A stretch of DNA of 64,000 bases from Azolla caroliniana (lineage: Eukaryota > Polypodiophyta): positions 16,306,001 to 16,370,000 of the forward strand of contig JBHGNT010000001.1 of the NCBI GenBank assembly GCA_043228905.1. The letters run 5' to 3'. A model generated the notes under the pieces. It was given only the letters and a program-made list of their open reading frames with translations, had not been told where the DNA came from and ran no database searches. A program made the translations under genes and the position numbers. Shown in pieces: positions 52,085-63,662 of this stretch (the first letter of the stretch is position 1; each line of letters begins with the position of its first letter).

Positions 52085-53089
52085 GAAACTATTTATTGGC
52101 AATAGAGGGCTTTCAACGGAAGTCCACATATTGGCAAGCTACTAGGCACAGTACACAGCGAAGGTTGGGAGGGATTGCACATCTCTTATGTCAAGCCTTA
52201 CATCTATACATATAGGTAGTGTAGCAGTATGCAGACGCCAAATTTATGTGAATCAAATTTGAGCTCTTAGAGACAGAATTTATGCATTGTGTTATATTAC
52301 TTCCCTCGTATGGTATCAATTATGCAAAACCAAATAACGAAAGAGAGACAAGAAAAGGGAAGATATATTAACATAGTTTAAAATGGCCTATCAGATGAAA
52401 CAAAGATTGCATCTTAGTACATTTTCTCATCTTTGCCCTAAACCCTGTGTAATGCTTTGCCCTTGTTCAGAGTGATCTTGCATGTTCTTCCTTTCAACTT
52501 AACCTATATCATGCTTCAGTCACTTTTGCTATAGTAGTAAATGGGGTGACTAGTCCCTGTTCACTTCATTTCTACCAACCATGACTATAATGAACCAATC
52601 TCAGTTTTTTATAAGCAATGAAAGAGCTTTTCTTACAAATCTGGTCAAATATTTACATGATTTCGTTTCTTTCAGGTATTCAGGGAATTATTTCAAATAG
52701 AAGAAATATTATTATTATGCCTAAGCTAACTGAATTAGTGTTACATGATTTCGTCTCTTTCAGGTATTCCAGGAACTATCTCAAATAGAAGGATTATTAT
52801 TAGGCCAAAGCTAATGGAGTTTATGTTATAGAACTCTCTGGTATTTTCTGTATATTCACATGGTATGATGGGTTAATCACTACTTTACTATTGCTAATGA
52901 TGCCTGTTTCAGAATTCACAAGTGGGCTGGCCATTCCAGAGGTCAAGCACATTAAACTCATTGCACTTCGTTTTTCCTTCTTGAACACGAAATAAACTTT
53001 GGCATGAAGGAAGGAGATATGATTTAATCTCTTGTTTGAAATTCAATAAATTTATGGAGAGGATCCATAACTATGGCATTCTTATGCAA

Positions 53090-54230
53090 AGAGTTTATAT
53101 CATCTTCGTCCAGCAAGGAACTATCAGACTATCCTGATTGGCTACACAATCACCAAACTTCATGGACTGGTGTTTGAAATGGAATTCAACACTTATGCCG
53201 ACGTTCAGGAGATATGAATCCCAGCCCAAGCAAGATTTCAGTGGGCATTCTCTACCAACGAGGCATCCTTCCACTATGTTCATTGGTAGACCAAGCAAAG
53301 ACACAAAAGAAAAGATCATAAGGCTGCTTTATGGATTTTTTCTAGGCCGTTGATAATGTACCAAATGAGTGTCTCCTATAGAGACTCCATGAACCGAAAA
53401 TTCACTCTGACATGATGTGGGTGATATATGCATTACATAAGAAAGCATTGGGAAAAAAGTTAGGTGTCAAGGGGCTACTAGAGGTCATCACAAGCACCAT
53501 CAGTGTGAAGCGAGGATGCTCACTATTCCCCATCCTCTTTGGAATCTACATCAATGAGGTCACGGACCACATCACATGTGGAGACGGGGAGGGAATTGAT
53601 ATATTAAGTATGTCTCTCCACATTCTTCTTTATGTTGATGACATAATCTGTGAACCTTGGAGAGCCTAAGCCCATGAGCTTCAATAAAAGTTGTCTTCAC
53701 CCTGGCAGGAGGACAAATCGAAGTGGATTCCTGTGTTTATCTAGGAGTCACATTTACAAGCACCGCTAGAAACTTCTCTATGATCAGAGCCAGAAAAGAC
53801 TGGCCCACTTGATGCTATGCAGCTAGCTATTTTCCATGCTCGAATGATTATGTCATCAAGCACATTTCCAGGAAACTCTAACCAAAGAATGGTTATTTTA
53901 CACCATGGTCACCAATGCCCTCATGTACAATGTAGCCATATGCACTCCAGACATCCCCATCCACACATGAGCACAAATAGAGCATTCATTAATCATGATG
54001 TTACCACGATGATCCATAGGGAAATCTTCATCCCACATGAGATCATCCAAGCTGAATTGGCTGCACTCCCCCCATCATCCCCCCCAATCAAGGTAGAAGC
54101 GTTATTGCAGAGTGTGAAATTGATCGACTGGATCTCAAACATGGCACCTCTCTTCTCCCTAAATTTTGATCCTGATCATGGGCTCGACCTTGTCCAATAT
54201 ATTATTTTCGTACTCTCATGGATTTAACAA
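53090..54230 (+). pseudogene. LINE-2 fragment (RT to C-terminal region), antisense in the TAF9 intron
   Basis: Frames in order: NYQTILIGYTITKLHGLVFE (RT start region), CFMDFF with AVDNVPNECLL, then the open stretch 53412-53669 with TISVKRGCSLFPILFGIYIN (matching the GVKQGCPLSPxLFxLYI block) and HILLYVDDIICEP (the YADD box as YVDD). Then come GGQIEVDSCVYLGVTFTST, and lastly IPHEIIQAELAALPP with VEALLQS. It is 5'-truncated and contains stops. It differs from LINE-1 in the RT and C-terminal sequence, so it is from another subfamily. Confidence 0.75.
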
Positions 54231-54498
54231 TATATCTACCTACCTCAAAAGAGAAACATGCCCACACATACATACACATATACAATACACACGTAAATAT
54301 ACACACAATACATGTGCATAAATACACCTCAACACACATCCATGTATCCATACATACATACATGCATATTAGCACGTTATATATGTATATTTACACCTGG
54401 ACCAACATACATACATACATATATGCACATACAAATACAACCGCACACACACATATAATAAACATACATACATTCCAAGGAGTTCTGAAAAACCATAC

Positions 54499-54816
54499 CT
54501 CTCGTGGGGGTGGCTGAGAGAAGGACAAGCTTGCAGCCGATTGAAGGGCTAGTTTGAGGTCATCACAATCAATGCAGGACTTGTCGGCATGTTCAGAGTA
54601 CATCTGGGCATCTAGGAGAACGTCAACCACGAACCTGTACCAGAAATCAAGGAACTGATGGATAACACGTGGCTCGTTTTGGTTGGCACCCATGAACCTC
54701 AGGATATTCTGAATCAGCAAAGCATCCCTGGGTATATCTTCTTCATCATCGACATAATGATCATCTCCAACCTTTTCTTCTTCATTCTCTTTCTCTTCAT
54801 CTCCTCTTTCTTCCAT
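54499..54816 (-). CDS. TAF9: TAF9, exon 1 (histone-fold domain, 106 residues)
   Basis: The start ATG at 54816 opens an acidic leader ([20 protein letters not shown]) followed by [60 protein letters not shown] and SFSQPPPRE. This is the H2B/H3-like histone fold of TFIID subunit 9, which pairs with TAF6 in TFIID and related coactivator complexes in the nucleus. With exon 2 the protein has 199 residues, close to known plant TAF9 (about 180-190). The extra length is mostly the acidic leader. It looks functional and is the clearest host gene in the window. CT and TA repeats lie directly upstream. Confidence 0.95.
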
Positions 54817-54820
54817 CTTT

Positions 54821-54851
<31 letters not shown>

Positions 54852-54865
54852 GTATACACACACAC

Positions 54866-54896
<31 letters not shown>

Positions 54897-55145
54897 TTCT
54901 GTGATCTCTGTTCTGCCTGTTTTACACCCGCATTCAGAAACTACTAATCACTAGGGAGGGAGGGAGTAGTATACATACATACATACATGTATTATGTATA
55001 TATGTATATATATATATATATATATAGTATATATACATATATATGTATATATCGAGGGAGAGAGAGAGCCCATCCCGCATGGTATGTAATATGTATAGTA
55101 TGTATGTATAGAAGAAGATGAAGAAGAAGAAGAAGAAAGAAGAAG
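54817..55145. repeat. Microsatellite cluster in the TAF9 5' region
   Basis: TA, TGTA, CA and GA repeats (about 54822-54896), ATAC and TA repeats (about 54970-55055), GAGA (55057-55068) and a GAA tract (about 55110-55142) follow each other. On the TAF9 strand the GA tract reads as CT, a composition common in plant 5' UTRs. Confidence 0.9.
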
Positions 55146-57840
55146 TGGTCTCTAATATCTATCTCTCCCTCCTCCTACCAATTCTGGTCTCCTTCTTTGG
55201 CGAGTTCAAAGAAGTGCATTCCATCCATTCACACCACACCACGCTTCATATTTTGCATCCTTATTTATTATCATTATTGTTCTTTTGTTGGCCATGGCTT
55301 TTATAGAAACTTATAGGGTGTTGTCAGGTGGTTCACTCACTCCACGATCATTTTTGTCTTGCTATTTGGTGCGGCAACCGGTTCAAAGGTCTACCACATA
55401 AGGCTGGCCATGATGGCCCAAACATTAGCTAAGGAGAAAACCTGTCCACTTACATGATGACTGGTTGTGGTTTGGTGATCGCTAAGGGTCGTCAATTTTC
55501 AATTGATTGCACACACTTAAGAACTCGAGGGAAGTAAATACAAATAATAGTTATTAGAGAATGCAATATTGAGAGGAGAGACGACACAAATAAACTCTAA
55601 CACAATTTACTTAATAGTAAGGAGTACAAGAATTTGTTAGCTTGCTCTTTTTTTTTTATTGTTCTACTTTTATTAATCTTATTTCAATCACGAAATTGTA
55701 GGGGTTGAACACATGACCTTTTTATTGGACAACCTTGCCTATTGAGATACTTTCTCTCTTTATCTTTGTCTCTCTCCTTCAACACACGTGCACAATGTAC
55801 AATCTCAATTACAACATTCATTAATAAAGTTTTTGAACATAGTGATTCACTCCTCACTATCACATGTACTACGTGAATGTGTTATATATTTTGTCTCTTA
55901 TGTCATATTTGATCTATGAAGATGATAGTAACATCTCAATCTCAATCTCTCCTCTTATGCAAAATAACCCCTAATACTATTATAGGATTCATTTTAATGT
56001 ACTCTCTTTGTTACCAAATTATTCTTACCCTTTCTATGGGTGGGTGATCAAACACGGTTCCTCCATCACTTTCCATATAGTGGTACAATATTAAAGGTTT
56101 AATCGGCCTTTATCGTATTTATATTTGTAGACTTGAAGAGGCCGTTGTCTATGACCCTTGTCCTTCTCTAGAATATATTATATATGATTGTACTTGAGTA
56201 TTATTATATTGATCAAATTATTTTCTCACTATTCTATATTTCATATCCCTATAATTATAGGGAGTCAGTTTACGTTATACAATTTCTATTGAGTGGCTAG
56301 TAGCTAATGCACTCGTAGAATAATGGTAACGCCACATTCTTGTACCATCCATGTTTGCTTATGAGTAAAAAATAATTATTGGTGGCAATGTTGGGTTGGT
56401 AGGCCTTGTTGTCGCTACTTTGGAAACCACGCCCAATTGATAGGTGTACTCAGTCCCCTAGATTGGTTAGATTTGCAAGGGGTTGTGTGTGTAATTCCTC
56501 TAACATTCCCTTGGTTATAAGTAGATTGGATTTGAGAATCATGTAGGTCTTGTTCATAATATTAATTTTTTTTTGAGTTTTGGTCAATGTGGCCACAAAA
56601 AACTTGGTGTATTTGGTCTCAATCTTGGTCTAATTCTATAAAGTACTTTATTTTGTGAGTTACGGGCTAGTTCTCTTGGTTAGCATGGAGGAGATCGAGT
56701 TTTGAGAATGTAGCCAACAAATGGATATCATCTTGTCCATGTTTTGGATCAAATGACAATGTACGACATGGAGGAAACACACGATACGAAGGGAAGTACA
56801 CATGATGTGCAATACATGATGAGAGCCGCCACATGAAGATGCAACACATGATACGAAGAGCCAACATGCAAAGGAACCAAAGTGCATGACCAGAATGTGT
56901 GAAGGGAAACATGAGAGGAATTGTGTGAAAGGGGACACAACACTCAAATGTGTAGTTGTGGAGCACAAAGAGGGCATACACACATATTGTCTGACTAACT
57001 ATATAGTCAGATTCCACCATTCTAAGTGCTTCTTCATCAACATCACATATTTCCATATCTAAATTCCTAGTGGTAGAGTTGATGTAGGATGGGTATCACC
57101 AGTCCAACATGCAAGTAGTGGAGTGCATTGTATCTTGAGGGGACACAATTGGATGGCTTGCATGAGTGTGGAAATTGTAAGAAAACTCCTTTATGTTACC
57201 TGCAAACCATTGATCATGAAGGTACGTTGCATCTATAGTTGGAGTAAGGCAAGATGAATTGTGCATTGATCATGGTTTTGAAGTCTCCTTGGTTGGATGA
57301 ACATAGCATGGTTACCCGCACCTAGTGATATCTTTATTAAGGTTGAAAGCGAGGTCCTAACTATAGAATAGTCATACTAGTGGAAGTATGGATGCTTTAA
57401 TAGAGGTGAAGAGAGGAAAAGTCATAGCATTGTAAATAGACAAAAGGTTGCTTTGATGCATGGATTAAGGATATCGATGTATTTTTTTTATGAAGTTAGA
57501 CTTCATGATCCTGAAAATTCTAACATCAATGGGTTTATTGGAACAAGGACAAGGGGAGGTTTGCCAATTGAAGCGGCATGTAGGGCACATCCTTTTAGAT
57601 GTGAGGTAATTTGGACAAGGCCAATTTCATGGTAAAGGGAAGAAAACAAGGTTCATGTGGATGCTTGATGGGTGGCTCGTGAAGGGGTGATTAACATGTG
57701 GATCCTCAAAAGAGTGATGGCACCAAGGGAGGTTGTGCACTTGGAGGTTTAGTAAACTGATCCGACATATCGTAGAACCAAACCTTGAACCATAAGGGGA
57801 ATCACTACTATAGAATAAGGCCATTTTGTGCTCTCTCTCT
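55146..57840. other. Non-coding AT-rich stretch upstream of TAF9
   Basis: I see no supported gene. The tRNA-like module at about 55696-55757 is listed separately. Short open frames around 56660-57056 have no recognisable content. Confidence 0.5.
55696..55757 (-). repeat. tRNA-like (SINE head) module
   Basis: The minus strand reads TATCTCAATAGGCAAGGTTG, then GGTCATGTGTTCAACCCCTAC, with A-box-like and B-box (GTTCAACCCC) sequences at tRNA spacing. It resembles the minus-strand modules near 58 kb. Confidence 0.55.
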
Positions 57841-57850
57841 CTCTTTTATA

Positions 57851-58055
57851 TTAGCTTGCCCTACTGGTAAGTCGTTTACACTAGTAACACTACATCTTTA
57901 CACTAGTAACACTACATCTTGGGTTCAAGACCCAAATTTCTCACCTCTGTATTACACCATATATATCTTTATTTCACTAGATGCCATTGTGGAATGTAGG
58001 GGGTTGAACCACTGACCACTTGGTCTCCATTGGGCAACCTTACCAACTGAGCTAC
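57851..58055. repeat. tRNA-like inverted pair, unit 1
   Basis: The plus strand has TTAGCTTGCCCTACTGGTAAG (57851-57871, A-box-like) and GGGTTCAAGACCC (57921-57933, B box), with a 22-bp direct repeat TTTACACTAGTAACACTACATC inserted between. About 60 bp later the minus strand carries GTAGCTCAGTTGGTAAGG and GGTTCAACCCCCTAC (58055-57994). The two tRNA-like modules face each other. Confidence 0.65.
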
Positions 58056-58100
58056 ATCCATCTAGGCAATTCACTCATTCACTCACACATTTTTATCGTA

Positions 58101-58269
58101 ATTAGCTTACCCTAGTGGTAAGTTGTTACACTACAGTCTTGGGTTCAAAACTCAATTTTCTCACCCCTCTATTATATACTTCATACATATCTTTTAATTC
58201 ATTAGATGCCACTGTGGAATGTAGGGTTTGAACCCATGACCTCCTGGTCCCCATTTACCAACTGAGCTC
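58101..58269. repeat. tRNA-like inverted pair, unit 2
   Basis: The plus module is TTAGCTTACCCTAGTGGTAAG with GGGTTCAAAACTC. The minus module is AGCTCAGTTGGTAAATGG with ATGGGTTCAAACCCTACATTCC. The middle CATTAGATGCCAYTGTGGAATGTAGG is shared with unit 1, so both units come from one duplication. Confidence 0.65.
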
Positions 58270-58287
58270 TCTCTCTCTCTCTCTATC

Positions 58288-58380
58288 GCAAGTACCTTAC
58301 TCTAGTTGTAAGTTGTTACACTACAAGCACTATGTTTTGGGTTCGAAACCCAATTATCTCACCTCTCTATTACATACTTC
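58288..58380 (+). repeat. tRNA-like module, partial unit 3
   Basis: AAGTACCTTACTCTAGTTGTAAG and TTTTGGGTTCGAAACCC repeat the plus-strand module of units 1 and 2. The following CACCTCTCTATTACATACTTCATAC also matches unit 2, after which a CT microsatellite replaces the minus module. Confidence 0.6.
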
Positions 58381-58760
58381 ATACATCTCTCTCTCTCTCT
58401 CTCTCTAAAGCTCACACTCAACTCACTCATGCTCATGCTCTCTCTCCAAAACTCATTCTTGAAGTTCTCTCTGACTCATGCTTTTTCCCACTCTTTAGCT
58501 CTTGTGCTCTCTCTAGCAAAAAAAATGTTGAGTAAGGCAAAGAAAATTCTCATCAATAAGCATTATTATTCACAACAATACATAGGACATTGGATGTAAA
58601 ATATTTACAAATGTTCTAGTAATTACAATAATGAGATTTATATGCACTAGTGTGATAAACCTCATCATTATATAACCATGAATTATCATTCTCCTCCCTA
58701 GAGTGTTTCACTTGATCCTCGATTGGATGTGGAATACTTTGGCAGATTTGTTATTCTCCT
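58381..58760. other. Non-coding stretch left of Copia-7
   Basis: CT microsatellites (about 58386-58408) and AT-rich sequence. No gene is seen. It ends in the CTCCT target duplication of Copia-7. Confidence 0.5.
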
Positions 58761-59059
58761 TGTTGGGTATGTGAGGAAGAGTGAGAAACACACAAGAGGC
58801 ACACACAAGAAGCTCAAACAAAGAAGCACTCACACAAGGAAGACAATGGCTGGAATAGCTCTCTCTATTGATGAATTATACAGAAACTAATAGGAGCTGA
58901 AATATATATCCCTAAGTACTAAGTACCACCACATATGAGTGACTCATGTATGTGGTAACATGGGGAAAAAACCTCTAGCTAGCACTAGAGTAAAAAGTGC
59001 CCATGTATAGGGAAAAATGGTTCACATCAAAGCTACTCGAGGAACATGAAAGTGTAACA
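58761..59059 (-). repeat. Copia-7 3' LTR
   Basis: On the minus strand the LTR starts TGTTACACTTTCATG and ends CATACCCAACA. It is 299 bp, 13 bp longer than the 5' copy, with few other differences. Confidence 0.93.
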
Positions 59060-59105
59060 AACCCCCCTGGAGCGAATGATGTGAACATGTACAAGGAGTG
59101 ACAGA

Positions 59106-59756
59106 TCAACCCCCACAAGGCAATAAGCCTAAAGCTTTGCGAAAAGCTTCAAATTTTTCTCGTGGAAGAGCTTTGGTGAATATGTCTGCCACATTATCTT
59201 GTGTAGGCACATATACCAAATCAATATCTCCTACATGAAGGCGCTCTCTCACATAGTGATAATGCACCTCAATATGTTTGGTCCGTGCATGAAATACGAG
59301 ATTCCGTGCAACAGCCAATGCACTCTGACTATCTATGAGAATATGTGTAGCAACATCAATCTCCATGCAAAGATCCATCAAAAGGCGTCTTAGCCATATA
59401 CACTCCATTGTAGCTGTGAAAACTGCCTTGTACTCAGCTTCACAACTTGATGTCGCCACTGTAGGTTGCTTTTTACTAAACCAAGATATACATGAGTTTC
59501 CAAGGAAAAAGCAATTACCACTAGTGGACACGTGAGTATCGTAACAACCAGCCCAATCACTATCTGTAAAAGCATGCAAGCATGGCTGAGTATCTCTACC
59601 ATAAAAGAGACCCAAGCTCAAAGTGCCTCTAAGATATCTAAGCACACATTTCACTGCTTGCCAATGCTTAGTGCTAGGGTTATGCATGAATCGACTCAAC
59701 TGGGAGACTGCATATTGTATATTCGACCTTGTATTGCATGCATATATATAAGACAT
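59106..59756 (-). pseudogene. Copia-7 RNase H
   Basis: The open segment of 216 residues reads NIQYAVSQLSRFMHNPS, AFTDSDWAGCYDTHVST, TSSCEAEYKAVFTATMECIW, LIDSQSALAVARN, KHIEVHYHYVRERL and DNVADIFTKALPREKF, the complete RNase H of a copia element with its acidic residues. It is separated from the RT segment by frameshifts and a stop, so it is not translated as part of one polyprotein. Confidence 0.88.
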
Positions 59757-61608
59757 CCCACAACTTGTTGATAAAGAGAAGTATCAAATGCATAACTAGA
59801 ATCCTCAACAGAGAACCTAAATCCTGTCTCCACAGGTGTAGAAACTGGCTTGCAATCCTCAAAGTCAAAATGCTAAAGTAGTTTTTCAACATACTTTCCT
59901 TGATGCATAACCATTCCCCCCTCAACGGATACAAACTGGATGCCAAGATAGTAGCTCAAAAGACCAAGATAAGTGACTTCAAAGTATGCTGCAAATCAGC
60001 CATAAGAAAATCAAGTTTTGCTTCACATGACCCAGTCAAGAGTATGTCATCAACATAAAGAACGAGCACTAGAAGATCAGCCCCATCTTTGCGTACACAA
60101 AGTGTGCTTTCAATCGGACTACATGTGAAGCCAAGAGCAATCAAGTGCTTATGGATTTTTTCATACCATGCACGTGGAGCTTTCTTGAGACCATACAAGG
60201 CCTTATGCAAGCGACAAACCATATGCTCTTTCTCTTTCGTAGCAAATCCAGGAGGTTGCTTCACATAAACCTCTTCTTGCAAATCACCATATAAGAAAGT
60301 TGTTTTTATGTCCAATTGATGCATTTTCCAACCTCTTTGGGCAGCCAATGCGGCCATGGTACGAATCGTAGTCATGCGTGAAGTAGGTGCAAAAGTTTCC
60401 TCATAATCAATGCCATATTGTTGTGCATATCCTTTGGCAACCAATCTAGCTTTGTAGCGATCAATACTACCATCAGACTTTCGTTTAATCTTGTAAACCC
60501 ACTTAGTAACAATCACATTCTTTCCTTTTGGCAATTCACATAACTCCCAAGTACCATTCTTATGAATGGAATCCATTTCTGATTGCATAGAACTCATCCA
60601 ACCAGGATCATCACATGCATCTTCAAAAGTAAGTGGCTCCTCATTACATGCTATTGCAACAATAGAATAATCCACAAAATTACTTGATGCATGGCGAGAG
60701 CTTGATCTTGTTTTACCAAGTAAAGGTGCACTCAATTTGCTATCTCGCAAAGTTTGTTTCAGCCACCTCGGCATAGTTTGTGACCTCTCAATAGCCATAC
60801 GTTCATTATGTAATACATCTTCAATATGTACATCATGCGTGGGCTGAATTTCATGCTCATTTTCAGCCACATTTTGTTGCAAATGTTCAGCCATATTTGG
60901 TTGGACATTTCGTGCATTTTCAACACTTATTTGCTGGAAATTTTCATCCCTTTGAAACTCACTTGGCTGGTCTACATGTCCATGTCCATGGTCAAGCGCA
61001 CCATTTTGGAACAAAGGCATGAGTGTATCAAACACATCTTGTGAGTTAACTGTTGGGTGTTTTTTGCATTCAAGAAAAGGGAAACCTGAATTTTCAGCAA
61101 ATACCACATCTCGACTCACAATAATTGTGTCTGTCAATGGATGATACAAACGATATCCCTTACTTTCAGCACTATAACCAACAAATATGCATTTCTTTGC
61201 CTTGTCATCAAGTTTGTAACGTTGTTGTGATGGCACAAGAGCATATGCCAAACAACCAAACACACGCATATGACTAACCATAGGTTTATGTCCATTCCAA
61301 GCCTCATATGGTGTAATGACTCTCAACGCTTTTGTAGGGCAACAATTCAACACATAATTTGCACACATAACTGCTTCCATCCAAAACTTGTTAGGAAGAT
61401 GCTTTCCTTTAACCATACATCGTGCCATCTCTAAGAGTGTTCTATTTTTGCGCTCTGCAACAACATTTTGTTGAGGTGTATATGGCACTGTACATTGATG
61501 TAAAATACCTCTTTCACAAAGAAAAGCATTAAACTCATGTGACATATATTGGCCACCACAATCCGTGCGTAGAGTCAAGAGCTTATTTGCGGAAAAAATT
61601 TCAGCCAT
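59757..61608 (-). pseudogene. Copia-7 integrase C-terminal part and RT
   Basis: The open piece 61608-59956 has LRTDCGGQYMSHEF (second integrase Asp), PYTPQQNVVAERKNR (Glu kept, Val replacing the usual Gly), EAWNGHKPMVSHMRVFGCLAYA, then the RT: WELCELPKGKNVIVTKWVYK, QLDIKTTFLYGDLQEEVYV, CRLHKALYGLKKAPRAWYEK and LVLYVDDILLTG. A one-base loss near 59970 shifts the frame. The expected continuation (YLGIQFVSVEGGMVMHQGKY) is in the next frame with a TAG at about 59876. Confidence 0.88.
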
Positions 61609-61617
61609 AGCTAAAAA

Positions 61618-63390
61618 TTATTTGAAGCAAGAAAAAACTTCATTCTTTGCTTTCATAGGATACACCCATGTATGACGAGTAGCATCATCAATGAAGGTAA
61701 CAAAATATACATGCTTTCCAAAAGATGGAGTCTTTACAGGACCACACACATCACTATGAACAAGTTGTAATTTTCTTGTAGTGTGTGTATGACGACTATC
61801 TTTTGGAAAAGAAGCACGATGCATTTTTCCAAGAATGCAACCTTCACATGCATGTTTTTCAATGGACTCAAGTGTAGGCAAACCAATAACCATATCCTTC
61901 TTTTGCAAGTGAAGCAAACTATTGAAGTTCAAGTGACCAAAAGGAGCATGCCAAAGCTCCATTTCAGCCATGGAAGAAGTATGGACAACCAAGGCATTTA
62001 GAGAGGCCCTGTTGTATGTATCCAAACGGTACAAGCCATTGCATAATGTACCGGACATCACGATAACATCGCCATTGCTATAATCGTGAACCATGCACTT
62101 ATCATCAACAAAATGTACATGAAGTCTGGCTTTGGGAATCAAAGGAACCGAAATTAAGTTCTTCTTGATACCGGGCACATACAATACATTCTTTAAGATG
62201 ACAACACCTCCATTTGCAGCCGAAAGCTCAATTTCTCCTACTCCAATGATAGGATAAGAGGCATCTTTCAAGGATGCAAAGAAACTTTTGCATGAAGTAA
62301 TGTGCTTTGAAGCGCCACTATCAAAGAACCAATCCGAATCAATCTCACTTACAACCATATATTTAGAGTGCAATGATGCGTCATAATGATATGTAACAAC
62401 ACATGCCCAATAATCTTGGGCCATGTTGGCCTCATCACTCTTTGCACTTGAAACATTTTCAGAAATGGTCATGCCGGATTCCTTCTTCTTCTCATTGCGC
62501 TTAACAAGCTTTCTACACTCTTCAATCGTATGGCCAACCTTTCGACAATATTTGCATCTCTTCTTCTTTTGCAAATCACCATCATTAGAGGAATAAGTGA
62601 AAGAGGGAGGTTGAGGCTTTGGTTTTGAAGAACCAAAAGCTGAACCATGCTTGCTTTTTCCTTTTTGTGAGATAGCAAGTGCTTGTGTTCCCTCTATCAA
62701 ACCACTTCTATTCACTCTAGATTGTTCTTCTTGCAAAAGAAGAGACACAACCTCATCAAATGCATACATATCGGTATTCCCTTTTGCAACCAAACGAATA
62801 GTAGTAGCAAAGCTTTGAAAAGATTCGGGTAATCCTTTCAACAACGTAGAGACAAGTGATGTATTCAAAATGATTTCATCAATGTTTGCCAATTGCTCTT
62901 TCAAATCTTTGATGCGTGTCACATACACATCTACCGACTCATTTTCAGCCATATATACATCCTCAAGTTGCTTTCTCAAATATGCAAAATGTGATTCATT
63001 ACGCACGGCATACAACGAAGCAAGAGTGTTCCATGCTTGTTTGGACGTAGAGCATGACCGAATATGTGGAACTATATGACGCTTCACAGAAAGTGCAATC
63101 AATGCATGAGCTTGAGCATCTTTTCCATCCCATCTAAGTTGCTCTTGTGTGGGTGGCATAGATGAAGTCACTGTGCTCGAAGATGAACCTGTATCTGTGA
63201 CAGTAGACTGTGAAGTAGTAGGACCGGCGGGGCGCCGATCTACATCTACCACTATGTTCCATAGTTGTTTGGCAACAAGAACATGTTTCATCATGTAGGA
63301 CCACATTGGATAGTTAGTCCCATCAAGCTTATCTTCAGGTTGAAGCATGCCAAACAAGTCACCGTTGTTTGCCATTTTACCAAAGAACAA
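61618..63390 (-). pseudogene. Copia-7 gag, protease and integrase N-terminal part
   Basis: The 590-residue frame starts at Met 63390 (a second Met at 63375 begins MANNGDLFGML and may be the real start). It has the gag core LDGTNYPMWSYMMKHVLVAK, the knuckle CKYCRKVGHTIEEC, protease WFFDSGASKHIT, GAG-pre-integrase ELWHAPFGHLNFNSLLHL with CEGCILGKM, and the first integrase Asp in VHSDVCGPV. It ends at TAA (61618) where CAA for Gln is likely in the parent (CFK*FLAMAE). A single change thus separates it from the next segment. Confidence 0.9.
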
Positions 63391-63649
63391 GAAAGTGGCA
63401 AAATCTTACCTCAACAAAATCTAAAATGAGTGCTGAAAATGCAGCTCACAAACTATCACATGGATGGCGATTTTGACTACATGAACGGCTTTGAAATGGG
63501 GGTAAAACAACAAGGTACCTACTGAAAATGAGCTCCAAGTGCTGAAATACACTTCTCTATATTAGGAAGTTGATTTGCATAGTAAAAAGTGCGTGCGTGC
63601 CGCGATGCCACGATGCGGACAACCGAAGATGGAGAGGATGAAGAACTTG

Positions 63650-63661
63650 GCTCGGATACCA
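63650..63661 (-). promoter_or_regulatory. Copia-7 primer-binding site
   Basis: The minus strand reads TGGTATCCGAGC one base after the LTR end; it matches the initiator Met tRNA site except for one base. Confidence 0.88.
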
Positions 63662-63662
63662 C

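Larger units (their letters stand above)
49939..54498 (-). other. TAF9 intron, 4,560 bp
   Basis: The donor is GAG|GTATGG at 54499/54498 and the acceptor is TTTTGTGAATGCAG ending at 49939, both consensus. The intron holds a CT/AT microsatellite (about 50254-50308), an unassigned short frame (51806-52084) and a plus-strand LINE fragment (about 53090-54230). Apart from those I see only AT-rich non-coding DNA. Confidence 0.85.

Noticed and set aside
56660-57056. Minus-strand frames of 107-129 codons
   Set aside because: They overlap each other in different frames, have no known motif and lie in AT-rich non-coding DNA.
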